Assembly (NCBI GenBank): GCA_964577835.1
Contig: CAZOBN010000102.1
Location: 1-11,634 of the forward strand
Direction of reading: 5' to 3'
Origin: CAVVYA01 sp964577835
GTDB taxonomy: Bacteria > Pseudomonadota > Alphaproteobacteria > SMXQ01
DNA length: 11,634 nucleotides
Shown: positions 1 to 9,052 of the stretch, in pieces
Numbering within the stretch: the first letter of the stretch is position 1
Layout: each line of letters begins with the position of its first letter
Notes under the pieces: model-generated
Told to the model about the DNA's origin: nothing
Database searches by the model: none
What the model saw: only the letters and a program-made list of their open reading frames with translations
Translations under genes and position numbers: made by a program

Positions 1-70
1 GGGCCTGGTGCTGCTCGTCGCCCTGATCGGCGCCATCGTGCTGACGCTGCGCCACAAGGAGGGCGTCTAG
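1..70 (+). CDS. nuoJ: NADH-quinone oxidoreductase subunit J (NuoJ), 3' end, stops early at TAG
   Basis: Only the last 22 codons before a TAG (68-70) are inside the window; the gene begins upstream. The translation is a hydrophobic helix (GLVLLVALIGAIVLTL) followed by RHKEGV, which matches the end of the last membrane helix of NuoJ in alphaproteobacteria. NuoJ is a membrane-arm subunit of complex I next to NuoK, and its position immediately before nuoK supports the call. The family normally continues after this point with a short cytoplasmic tail. Here the tail is still present in the same frame (71-154) but lies behind the TAG. The stop may be a real nonsense mutation, a sequencing or assembly error, or a read-through site. 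Identity rests on the short C-terminus plus gene order. Confidence 0.88.
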   Translation, partial: GLVLLVALIGAIVLTLRHKEGV

Positions 71-154
71 CGCCCGAACGTCGCCGATCAGGTCGCGCGC
101 AACCCGGCGAGCGCCATCGAAGTGCGCCAGGTCAAGCCGGGGCAGGGGATCTGA
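71..154 (+). other. nuoJ: In-frame continuation of nuoJ after the TAG (conserved C-terminal tail)
   Basis: Twenty-seven codons follow the TAG in the same frame and end at TGA 152-154, two bases before the nuoK ATG. The peptide starts RPNVADQVAR and ends VRQVKPGQGI. From memory, rhizobial NuoJ proteins end in just such a tail, often with a VKPGQG-type terminus. A single A-to-T change would turn an expected lysine codon AAG into TAG. The tail has no other stop and keeps plausible codon use, so the event is recent or artefactual. Confidence 0.75.
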
Positions 155-156
155 CG

Positions 157-465
157 ATGGACATCACGCTCGGACATTTTCTCACCGTCGCCGCCATCCT
201 CTTCACCATTGGCGTGTTCGGCATCTTCCTCAACCGCAAGAACGTCATCATCATCCTGATGTCGATCGAGCTCATGCTGCTCGCCGTCAACATCAATCTG
301 GTGGCCTTCTCGACTCATCTCGGCGACTTGGTCGGCCAGATCTTCGCCATGTTCATCCTTACGGTGGCGGCGGCGGAGGCGGCCATCGGCCTCGCCATCC
401 TCGTCGTCTATTTCCGCAACCGCGGCTCGATCGCGGTTGAGGACATCAACATGATGAAGGGCTAG
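157..465 (+). CDS. nuoK: NADH-quinone oxidoreductase subunit K (NuoK)
   Basis: Encodes a 102-residue protein, the usual length for NuoK, with three transmembrane helices (about 4-24, 29-49 and 60-86). NuoK is a membrane-arm subunit of proton-pumping complex I and is homologous to MrpC/MnhC. The two membrane glutamates essential in the E. coli protein (E36 and E72) correspond to E38 in SIELMLLAVN and E74 in TVAAAEAAIG. The start ATG lies two bases after the end of the nuoJ frame, with an AGGGG ribosome binding site at 144-148. It is followed after nine bases by nuoL, so the genes are one operon. Confidence 0.98.
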   Translation: MDITLGHFLTVAAILFTIGVFGIFLNRKNVIIILMSIELMLLAVNINLVAFSTHLGDLVGQIFAMFILTVAAAEAAIGLAILVVYFRNRGSIAVEDINMMKG

Positions 466-474
466 GGCAGGGCC

Positions 475-2378
475 ATGTATTCCGCCGCCATTTTCTTGCC
501 CCTGGTGGGCGCGCTCATCGCCGGACTGTTCGGCCGCATCATCGGCGATCGCGGCGCGCAGATCGTCACCTGCGCCTGTCTGCTGCTGTCGGCCGCCTTG
601 GCCGTGCCGATCTTCTATCAGGTCGCCATCCTCGGCCAGGCGCAGGACATCCAGGTCCTCGAATGGATCACCTCGGGCGCGCTCGAAGCCTCCTGGTCGT
701 TGCGCTTCGACACGCTGAGCGCCGTGATGCTGTTCGTCGTCACCTGGGTCTCGTCCTGCGTGCATGTCTATTCGCTCGGCTACATGTCGCACGACAAGTC
801 GATCCCGCGTTTCATGGCCTATCTGTCGCTCTTCACCTTCATGATGCTCATGCTGGTGACGGCGGACAATTTCGTGCAGATGTTCTTCGGCTGGGAAGGC
901 GTCGGCGTCGCGTCTTATCTGCTGATCGGTTTCTGGTACGAGAAGCCCTCGGCCAACGCGGCGGCGATCAAAGCCTTCGTCGTCAATCGCGTCGGCGATT
1001 TCGGCTTCGCGCTCGGCATCATGGCTGTGTTCTTCCTCTATAACAGCGTCAGCTTCGATGCCGTGTTCGAGGCGACGCCGGGCATGACCTCGACCTATCT
1101 CGATTTCGCCGGCCTGCAAATCCCGGCGCTGACGCTGATCTGCCTCTTGCTCTTCATCGGCGCCATGGGCAAGTCGGCGCAACTCGGGTTGCACACCTGG
1201 CTGCCGGACGCCATGGAAGGCCCGACGCCGGTCTCGGNNNNNNNNNNGTCTTCATGGTCTGCCGCCTATCGCCGATGTTCGAGTTCTCTGAAGCGGCCTT
1301 GACCACCGTCACCATCGTCGGCGCGACGACAGCGATTTTCGCCGCCACGGTCGGTCTGGTGCAGAACGACATCAAGCGCGTCATCGCCTATTCGACCTGC
1401 TCGCAGCTTGGCTACATGTTCTTCGCCGCTGGCGTTTCGGCCTATCCCGCCGCCATGTTCCACCTGACGACGCACGCTTTCTTCAAGGCGCTTCTGTTCT
1501 TGGGCGCCGGCTCGGTGATCCATGCCATGTCCAACGAGCAGGACATGCGCAAGATGGGCGGCATCTACAAGCTCATCCCGATCACCTATTTCCTGATGTG
1601 GATTGGCTCTCTGGCGCTCGGCGGTCTCCCGTTCTTCGCCGGTTATTTCTCTAAGGACATCGTGCTGGAATCCGCCTGGGCGGCTGGCAGCGGCCATGGC
1701 CGCTACGCCTTCTGGCTCGGCATCACGGCGGCATTGTTGACGGCTTTCTACTCCTGGCGTCTGCTGCTGATGACCTTCCACGGCAAGCCGCGCGCCGACC
1801 ATCACACGATGAGCCATGTGCACGAGAGTCCCTTCTCGATGCTGGCGCCGATGATGGTGCTGGCCCTCGGCGCGATCTTCGCCGGCTGGGGCCTCTATGG
1901 CTATTTCGTCGGCGATGGCATGGAAGCCTTCTGGGGTAAGTCGATCTTTATCGCTGAGAACCATACGGCGCTGCAAGACGCGCGCCACGTGCCGCTGTGG
2001 GTCAAGCTCGCCCCGCTGGTCGCCGGCGTGCTCGGCATCGCCGGGGCCTATTGGGCTTATGTCTTCCGTCCGGGCATTCCCGCCGCCATGGCGCGCGAGA
2101 TGCGCGGCCTCTACCTGTTCTTGCTGAACAAGTGGTACTTCGACGAACTGTACGATTTTCTGTTCGTGCGCCCGTCGAAATGGATCGGCGGCTTCCTGTG
2201 GAAGCGCGGCGACGGCCAAGTGATCGACGGCTTCGGCCCCAACGGCATCGCCGCCGTCACGGTCGACATCGCGCGCCGCGCGGCGAAGCTGCAGACCGGC
2301 TATGTGTATCATTACGCCTTTGCCATGCTGATCGGCGTCGCCGCCTTCGTCAGTTGGTACCTTTTCGCGCGCGGATAA
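475..2378 (+). CDS. nuoL: NADH-quinone oxidoreductase subunit L (NuoL), interrupted by an assembly gap
   Basis: NuoL is the distal antiporter-like proton-pumping subunit of complex I and carries the long lateral helix. Before the gap the product has 254 residues and includes the family residues E141 (FFGWEGVGVASYLL), D175 (NRVGDFGF) and K233 (GKSAQLGLHTWLPDAMEGPTP). After the gap, from base 1248, a different frame runs to TAA 2376-2378. It contains NDIKRVIAYSTCSQLGYM, the FFAGYFSKD lysine, and the C-terminal segment NKWYFDELYDFLF followed by a last membrane helix. The ten Ns (1238-1247) do not preserve the frame. Restoring the usual residues ALIHAATMVTAG would need about 35 bases and give about 642 residues, close to the family length. 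This is therefore one intact gene with an unresolved gap and no sign of a real frameshift. Confidence 0.96.
1238..1247. other. Assembly gap (10 N) inside nuoL
   Basis: Ten undetermined bases lie between the codons for PTPVS and VFMV. The frame is +1 (phase of 475) before and shifts by two after, so the gap is a placeholder and its length is not measured. The missing stretch should encode the strongly conserved ALIHAATMVTAG, which includes the histidine known as H254 in E. coli NuoL. Confidence 0.97.
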
Positions 2379-2388
2379 GAAGAACGTC

Positions 2389-3900
<1,512 letters not shown>

Positions 3901-3921
3901 TCAGGCAAGGAACGAGTGCCG

Positions 3922-5370
3922 ATGACCCGCTTCGACATCGCCCAGATCGCCCCGGCGACGCCCGAGATCTTCCTGGCGCTGGCGACCATCGCGCTCCTCA
4001 TGCTGGGCGCCTTCCGCGGCGACCGCCACACCCGCGTGCTGAACTGGTTCGCGGTCGCGGTGCTGGCGGTGACGGCGATGCTGGTCATGACGTTGGGGGC
4101 CGACGATCCGGTCTTGGCGTTCGGCGGGCTGTTCGTCGTCGATTCCTTCGCGTCCTTCATGAAGCCGCTGGTGCTGCTCGGCGCCGCGCTCGCCATCGTC
4201 ATGTCGGTGGACTATGTCGAGCGCGAGAAGTTCGCGCGCGCCGAATACCCGGTCATCATGCTGTTCGCCACCCTCGGCATGATGCTGATGATCTCGGCCA
4301 ACGATCTCATCGCGCTCTATGTCGGGCTCGAGCTGCAGAGCCTGTCGCTTTATGTCGCCGCCGCGATCCGCCGCGATTCGGTGCGCTCCACCGAGGCCGG
4401 CTTGAAGTATTTCGTCCTCGGCGCCCTGTCGTCGGGCATGCTGCTCTACGGCGCCTCCATGGTCTATGGCTTCGCCGGCACGACCACCTTCGCGGGGCTG
4501 GCCGAGGTGCTGGGCGATACTTACTCCGTCGGCGTGGTGATCGGCCTGTCGTTCGTCATCGCTGGCCTGGCGTTCAAGGTGGCCGCCGTGCCGTTCCACA
4601 TGTGGACGCCGGACGTCTACGAAGGCGCGCCCACCTCGGTCACCGCCTTCTTCGCCATGGCGCCGAAGATCGCCGCCACGGCGCTGTTCGTGCGCACGCT
4701 CATGGGGCCGTTCGGCGGATTGCTCGATCAGTGGCAGCAGATCATCGTCTTCCTCTCGATCGCCTCCATGCTGCTCGGCGCGTTCGCGGCGATCAATCAG
4801 GTCAACATCAAGCGGCTGATGGCCTACAGCTCGATCGGACACATCGGCTACGTGCTGATTGGCCTGGCGGCGGGCAACGAGGTGGGCATCCGCGGCGTCG
4901 CGGTCTATCTCGCGATCTATCTGCTGGCCAGCGCCGGCACCTTCGCCTGCATCCTGTGCATGCGCGTGCGCGGCACCATGGTGGAGAACATCGAGGACCT
5001 GCGCGGGCTGGCGCGCAGCAATCCGTTGCTGGCGCTCGCCATGGCGGTGTTCATGTTCTCCATGGCCGGCATTCCGCCGATGGCCGGATTCTTCGCCAAA
5101 TTCTTCGTGTTCCAGGCGGCGATCGAGGCGGAGCTCTATACGCTCGCGGTGATCGGCGTGCTGTCGAGCGTGGTCGGCGCTTATTACTACCTGCGCATCG
5201 TCAAACTGATGTATTTCGACGAGCCCACCGAGGTGTTCGACCGGCCGATCGGCGGCGAAATGCGCCTCGTGCTGGCCGGCACCGGCCTGTTCACGCTGCT
5301 GTTCTTCATCTGGCCGACGCCGCTCCTGATCGGCGCCGATTGGGCCGCGCGGGCCCTGTTCCCGGGATAA
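3922..5370 (+). CDS. nuoN: NADH-quinone oxidoreductase subunit N (NuoN)
   Basis: Third antiporter-like subunit of complex I and the last gene of the nuo operon, 482 residues from ATG 3922. A GTG at 3916 is in frame two codons earlier and cannot be excluded: the AAGGA at 3907-3911 is 10 bases from the ATG and 4 from the GTG. In numbering from that GTG, family residues are E139 (YVGLELQSLSLY), K164 (EAGLKYFVLG), K221 (FKVAAVPFHMWTPDVYEGAP), K251, K299 (NIKRLMAYSSIGHIGY) and K395 (GFFAKF). The pattern of about 14 membrane helices is complete. birA follows after 62 bases. Confidence 0.97.
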   Translation: MTRFDIAQIAPATPEIFLALATIALLMLGAFRGDRHTRVLNWFAVAVLAVTAMLVMTLGADDPVLAFGGLFVVDSFASFMKPLVLLGAALAIVMSVDYVEREKFARAEYPVIMLFATLGMMLMISANDLIALYVGLELQSLSLYVAAAIRRDSVRSTEAGLKYFVLGALSSGMLLYGASMVYGFAGTTTFAGLAEVLGDTYSVGVVIGLSFVIAGLAFKVAAVPFHMWTPDVYEGAPTSVTAFFAMAPKIAATALFVRTLMGPFGGLLDQWQQIIVFLSIASMLLGAFAAINQVNIKRLMAYSSIGHIGYVLIGLAAGNEVGIRGVAVYLAIYLLASAGTFACILCMRVRGTMVENIEDLRGLARSNPLLALAMAVFMFSMAGIPPMAGFFAKFFVFQAAIEAELYTLAVIGVLSSVVGAYYYLRIVKLMYFDEPTEVFDRPIGGEMRLVLAGTGLFTLLFFIWPTPLLIGADWAARALFPG

Positions 5371-5432
5371 TCGCGGTGGGCGATCGCGCCCGCCGGCCGT
5401 CCGACGGGTCACGTGACGCGGCAGCGACCTCT

Positions 5433-6233
5433 ATGGGTTTGCCGCCGTTCTATCGCGGTGTCCATCTGGTCGAGACCGGCAGCACCAACGACGACGCCAA
5501 GCGTCTGGCGGCCGAAGGCGCGCCCGAAGGCACGCTGATCTGGGCCGATGCGCAGACCTCCGGCCGCGGTCGGCGCGGGCGGGCGTGGCAGTCGCCTGCC
5601 GGCAATCTCTATCTCTCCATCATCCTCCGTCCCGCCGCGCCGGTGGCTAAGGTCGGCCAGCTCGGCTTCGCCGCGGCGCTCGCCATTGCCGAGACTGTGG
5701 CGACCTTGTTACCCGATGACAGGCAGATCGCCTGCAAGTGGCCCAACGACGTGCTGATCGGCGGCCGCAAGGTGGCGGGCCTGCTGCTGGAGACCGACAT
5801 GCGGCCCGATGGCACGGCCGAATGGGTGGTGCTCGGCGTCGGCATCAATGTGGCGCACTATCCGACCGCGGTGGAATTCCCCGCGACCTCGCTGGCGGGC
5901 GAGGGGGCACAGGCGAATGTCGCCGACGTGCTGCGCGGCTTCGCCGGGCATTTCCTCACCTGGTATGAGGCGTGGCGCGCCCACGGTTTTGCACCCGTGC
6001 GCGAAGCCTGGCTGCGGCGCGTGGCGGGACTGGGGGGGCCGATTTCGGTGCGTCTGGAAGACCGCACGCTGGCCGGCATCTTCACCGGGCTTGACGAGGA
6101 GGGGGCCTTGCTTCTCCATAGCGCCCATTCGGGGGACGCCGGTCAGGGGACAGACCCGCGTCCGCTGCGCGTCACCGCGGGCGACGTGTTCTTTCCGGCG
6201 GCGATGACACATCTTGGGGCTCGGGCGGGCTGA
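5433..6233 (+). CDS. birA: Biotin--[acetyl-CoA-carboxylase] ligase (BirA), catalytic-only form
   Basis: Cytoplasmic enzyme that activates biotin with ATP to biotinyl-AMP and attaches it to the lysine of biotin carboxyl carrier proteins. The 266-residue product has the ligase signatures ETGSTNDDAK (14-23), the GRGRRGR biotinyl-adenylate loop (44-50) with WQSPAGNLYLS, KWPNDVLIGGRKVAG (102-116, K113 probably the catalytic lysine) and GVGINV (135-140). A small SH3-like C-terminal domain follows (about 200-255). There is no N-terminal helix-turn-helix, so it should not repress biotin genes as E. coli BirA does. ATG 5433 lacks a clear ribosome binding site; a GTG at 5376 would add 19 unconserved residues. 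The gene ends one base before coaX, so the two are probably translated from one message. Confidence 0.95.
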   Translation: MGLPPFYRGVHLVETGSTNDDAKRLAAEGAPEGTLIWADAQTSGRGRRGRAWQSPAGNLYLSIILRPAAPVAKVGQLGFAAALAIAETVATLLPDDRQIACKWPNDVLIGGRKVAGLLLETDMRPDGTAEWVVLGVGINVAHYPTAVEFPATSLAGEGAQANVADVLRGFAGHFLTWYEAWRAHGFAPVREAWLRRVAGLGGPISVRLEDRTLAGIFTGLDEEGALLLHSAHSGDAGQGTDPRPLRVTAGDVFFPAAMTHLGARAG

Positions 6234-6234
6234 C

Positions 6235-7008
6235 ATGCTTCTGGCAATCGACTGCGGCAACACCAACACGGTCTTCGCCATCTGCGACGGCGAGGAAATT
6301 CGTGGCGAGTGGCGCATCGCGACCGATGGCCGCCGCACCGCCGATGAATACGCCGTGTGGCTCACCCAGCTCTTTGCCCTCGACGGCTTGACCCGCGAGG
6401 ACGTCTCCGCCGCGATCATCGCGACGGTCGTGCCCGACGCGCTGTTCAATCTGCAATCCCTGTGCAAGCGCTATTTCGAGACCCAGCCTTTGGTGGTCGG
6501 CGACAGTGGAGTCGAACTCGGCGTCAAGGTCCTGCTCGACACGCCCGACGAGGTCGGCGCCGACCGTCTGGTCAACGCGGTGTCGGCCCATGAGCGCTAT
6601 CCGGGCGATCTCATCCTGCTCGACTTCGGCACGGCGACGACCTTCGACGTGGTGAACGCGGCGGGCGACTATGTCGGCGGCGTGATCGCGCCGGGGATCA
6701 ATCTGTCCCTCGAAGCGTTGCATAAGGCGGCGGCGAAACTGCCGCGCATCGGCGTCAAGCGGCCGCCCCATGTCATCGGCAAATCCACGGTTCCCGCCAT
6801 GCAGTCCGGCGTCTACTGGGGCTATATCGGGCTGATCGAGGGGCTGGTGTCGCGCATGACCGCGGAGATCGGCCGCAAACCGACGGTGATCGCCACGGGT
6901 GGGCTCGCGCCGCTGTTCGCCGACGCGACGCCGGCGATCGATCATCTCGATCCACACCTCACGGTGCGCGGGCTAATGGCCATCTGGCGGCTCAACAAGG
7001 CTTCGTAA
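6235..7008 (+). CDS. coaX: Type III pantothenate kinase (CoaX)
   Basis: Catalyses the first step of coenzyme A synthesis, ATP-dependent phosphorylation of pantothenate, in the cytoplasm. The 257-residue product belongs to the acetate and sugar kinase/Hsc70/actin fold and shows all family motifs: DCGNTNT at the N-terminus (D6), GADR at 108-111, DFGTATTFD at 130-138, GGVIAPG at 148-154 and ATGG at 220-223. I chose the ATG at 6235, giving MLLAIDCGNTNT as in the family; a TTG at 6214 would add seven residues overlapping birA. The birA stop is one base upstream, which suggests translational coupling. rnj follows after three bases. The neighbouring birA and coaX both serve cofactors tied to acyl metabolism. 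Confidence 0.97.
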   Translation: MLLAIDCGNTNTVFAICDGEEIRGEWRIATDGRRTADEYAVWLTQLFALDGLTREDVSAAIIATVVPDALFNLQSLCKRYFETQPLVVGDSGVELGVKVLLDTPDEVGADRLVNAVSAHERYPGDLILLDFGTATTFDVVNAAGDYVGGVIAPGINLSLEALHKAAAKLPRIGVKRPPHVIGKSTVPAMQSGVYWGYIGLIEGLVSRMTAEIGRKPTVIATGGLAPLFADATPAIDHLDPHLTVRGLMAIWRLNKAS

Positions 7009-7011
7009 TTC

Positions 7012-8721
7012 ATGAATGCAACCCCCGCCGAAATCCTCCGCGAGCGCGAGGACAATGAAGCGATTCTGAACGCCGCGCGCGAGGGGCTGGTCTACCTGCC
7101 GCTCGGCGGCGCCGGCGAGATCGGCATGAACTTCTATCTCTACGGATGCCGCGGCAAGTGGATCGCCGTCGAGTGCGGCATCACCTTCGGCGACGAGACC
7201 ATGCCCGGCCTCGACATCATCATGGCCAACCCGCGCTTCATCGTCGAAAACGCCAGGGATCTGCTCGGCATCGTGCTGACCCATGCTCATGAGGACCATC
7301 TCGGCGCGGTGCCCCATTTGTGGCGCCAATTGCGCGCGCCGCTCTACGCCACGCCGTTCGCCGCGGGGCTCTTGCGCGCCAAGCTCGGCGAGGCCGGGAT
7401 GACCGAGGAAGCGGAGATCACCGAGGTGCCGCTCGGCGGTCACCTCGATCTCGGCCCCTTCGCCATCGACTTCGTCACGGTGACCCATTCGATTCCGGAG
7501 CCGAACGCGCTGGCGATCAAGACGCCGTTCGGCACCGTCGTCCATACCGGCGACTGGAAGATCGACCCGGAGCCGATGATCGGCCAGACCATCGACAAGG
7601 CGCGGCTGAGCCAGCTCGGCGATGAAGGCGTGCTCGCTATGGTGTGCGATTCGACCAATGTGTTCGTGCCAGGCGAGGCGGGATCGGAGGCCGAGATCCG
7701 CGAGAACCTGGCCGAGGTGGTCGGCCGCTACAAGCAGCGGGTGGCCGTCGCCTGCTTCGCGTCGAACGTCGTGCGCGTCGAATCGGCGGTGCATGCCGCG
7801 ATGGCCACCGGGCGGCGGGCGGCCCTGATCGGCCGCTCGCTGTGGCGCATGACGGAGGTCGCGCAAGCCTGCGGCTATCTGCGGAACATCCCGCCGTTCC
7901 TCACCGAGCACGACATCGGCTATCTGCCGCGCAACGAGGTGCTGCTGATCTGTACCGGCAGCCAGGGCGAGCAGGGGGCCGCGCTGTCGCGCATCGCCGC
8001 CAACGAACATCCCCATGTGGTGCTCGACCGCGGCGACGTGGTGCTGTTCTCGTCGCGCAAGATCCCCGGCAACGAGAAGACGATCTACAAGGTGCAGAAT
8101 CAGCTCGCCCGCCGCGGCGTGCAGATCGTCACCGACAAGGATGAGCGCATCCATGTGTCCGGCCACCCGGCGCGCGACGAGCTTGCCCGCATGTACCGCT
8201 GGGTAAGGCCGCGCATCGCCGTGCCGATGCATGGCGAATCGCGCCATCTGATCGAGCATGCCGACTTCGCGCGCAAGGCGGGCGCGGCCGAGGCGATGAT
8301 CGTGACCAATGGCGACTGCCTGCAGATCGCGCCCGGCAGCGCGAGAATCGTCGGCCGCGCCCCGAGCGGCCGGCTCGGGCTCGACGGCTCGCGGCTGATC
8401 GCGCTCGACGATCGTCTGCTGTCGGCGCGCAAGCGCATGACCTTCAACGGCGCGGCCCTGGTCACCGTGGTGCTCGACCGCAAGGGCCGGCTGATGGCCG
8501 ATCCGCAGGTCAGCACCCAGGGCTTGCTCGACGCCCAATCGGACGATACGGCGACCAAGGCGGCTGTGGCGGCGGCGCAGGTCGCCGTGGAGAAGCTCGC
8601 GCGCGATGTCCGCGGGGACGACGCGGCGGTCGAGGAAGCCGTGCGCTTCGCCGTGCAGCGCAGCCTGAAGGCGGCGCGCGGCAAGCGGCCGCTGACCCAG
8701 GTCCATGTGGTGCGGGTATGA
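7012..8721 (+). CDS. rnj: Ribonuclease J
   Basis: Metallo-beta-lactamase/beta-CASP ribonuclease that acts in RNA maturation and decay with 5'-to-3' exonuclease and endonuclease activity. The 569-residue product carries the zinc motif HAHEDH (91-96), H159 in VTHSIPEP, D181 in HTGDWKID, the beta-CASP region from about residue 210 (CDSTN, 212-216), VSGHPARDE (382-390) and MHGESRHL with H407. A C-terminal domain follows from about 450. The N-terminus runs about 25 residues ahead of the usual first strand (LVYLPLGGAGEIGMN), which is longer than in many homologues. ATG 7012 has only a distant AAGG (6995-6998). The stop overlaps the next ATG by four bases. Alphaproteobacteria commonly have RNase J alongside RNase E. 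Confidence 0.97.
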   Translation: MNATPAEILREREDNEAILNAAREGLVYLPLGGAGEIGMNFYLYGCRGKWIAVECGITFGDETMPGLDIIMANPRFIVENARDLLGIVLTHAHEDHLGAVPHLWRQLRAPLYATPFAAGLLRAKLGEAGMTEEAEITEVPLGGHLDLGPFAIDFVTVTHSIPEPNALAIKTPFGTVVHTGDWKIDPEPMIGQTIDKARLSQLGDEGVLAMVCDSTNVFVPGEAGSEAEIRENLAEVVGRYKQRVAVACFASNVVRVESAVHAAMATGRRAALIGRSLWRMTEVAQACGYLRNIPPFLTEHDIGYLPRNEVLLICTGSQGEQGAALSRIAANEHPHVVLDRGDVVLFSSRKIPGNEKTIYKVQNQLARRGVQIVTDKDERIHVSGHPARDELARMYRWVRPRIAVPMHGESRHLIEHADFARKAGAAEAMIVTNGDCLQIAPGSARIVGRAPSGRLGLDGSRLIALDDRLLSARKRMTFNGAALVTVVLDRKGRLMADPQVSTQGLLDAQSDDTATKAAVAAAQVAVEKLARDVRGDDAAVEEAVRFAVQRSLKAARGKRPLTQVHVVRV

Positions 8722-8954
8722 ATTGGTTCACCGGAACGATGGTCTACGTCATCCTGTGGTGGCTGGTCTGGTTCACGCTTCTCCCGATCGGCAGCCGAGC
8801 ACCGGAAACGGTGGAGAAGGGCCACGCCGACAGCGCGCCGGCCAATCCGCGCCTGTGGCTCAAGGCCGGCGTCGCTACGCTGATCTCGGGCATCCTGTTC
8901 GCCGGCGTCTACTATGCGATCGCCAGCGACTGGATCAGCTTCCGCGAGGGCTGA
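8718..8954 (+). CDS. DUF1467 family small membrane protein
   Basis: A 78-residue protein with two predicted membrane helices (about 6-24 and 48-68) joined by a short hydrophilic loop containing the family signature GHADSAPANPRLWLK (35-49). The N-terminal MNWFTG..VYVILWWLVWF is typical of DUF1467, a family of unknown function found in alphaproteobacteria, usually near proS. The ATG overlaps the rnj stop as ATGA, so translation is probably coupled. It may be an inner-membrane accessory protein, but nothing in the sequence reveals a role. Family assignment is from recalled pattern similarity. Confidence 0.88.
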   Translation: MNWFTGTMVYVILWWLVWFTLLPIGSRAPETVEKGHADSAPANPRLWLKAGVATLISGILFAGVYYAIASDWISFREG

Positions 8955-8959
8955 GCGCC

Positions 8960-8973
8960 GCAGTCGTGACTGC
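8960..8973 (+). terminator. Weak inverted repeat after DUF1467, possible terminator
   Basis: GCAGTC and GACTGC form a perfect 6-bp palindrome separated by GT, just after the DUF1467 stop. The loop is too short for the full stem and no T-run follows, so intrinsic termination is doubtful. It does sit where the nuo-birA-rnj transcript would be expected to end before the separate brnTA promoter. Confidence 0.25.
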
Positions 8974-9008
8974 CTAAGCCTGGTTAAAGTCCCCAGCTTT
9001 CCGAGCAC

Positions 9009-9038
9009 TTGACATTAGTATATACATTTGTATATACT
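9009..9038 (+). promoter_or_regulatory. Sigma70-like promoter of brnTA
   Basis: A perfect TTGACA -35 box at 9009-9014 is followed after 18 bases by TATACT at 9033-9038 (or after 16 bases by TATATA at 9031-9036). It stands out as an AT-rich island in GC-rich surroundings. The predicted transcription start, about 9043-9046, falls at or after the first candidate ATG (9041). This favours translation of brnT from the in-frame ATG at 9053. Confidence 0.8.
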
Positions 9039-9040
9039 AA
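9015..9040. promoter_or_regulatory. Perfect 11-bp inverted repeat, probable BrnA operator
   Basis: The arms TTAGTATATAC (9015-9025) and GTATATACTAA (9030-9040) are exact reverse complements separated by ATTT. The repeat fills the spacer between -35 and -10 and covers the -10 box itself, so a dimeric ribbon-helix-helix repressor bound here would block RNA polymerase. BrnT/BrnA systems are known to be autorepressed, mainly by BrnA. Assigning this repeat as the operator is inference from position and symmetry. Confidence 0.75.
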
Positions 9041-9052
9041 ATGGCGGAATCG

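Noticed and set aside
475..2378. nuoL as a frameshifted pseudogene
   Set aside because: The frame change coincides exactly with the N gap, and conserved residues continue on both sides with only about 12 missing.
3901..5412. 503-codon open frame on the - strand opposite nuoN
   Set aside because: Same low-complexity antisense composition with no recognisable domain; nuoN on the + strand has all family residues.
6214..6234. TTG start adding seven residues to CoaX
   Set aside because: It would overlap birA, and the family begins directly with the M-L-L-A-I-D-C-G-N-T motif from ATG 6235.
6973..8706. 577-codon open frame on the - strand across all of rnj
   Set aside because: Composition is dominated by Arg, His, Asp, Ala and Gln, typical of the antisense of GC-rich genes, and the + strand encodes an unmistakable RNase J.
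8705..8977. 90-codon overlapping open frame across DUF1467
   Set aside because: It is a shadow of the DUF1467 gene with no family similarity or start signal.
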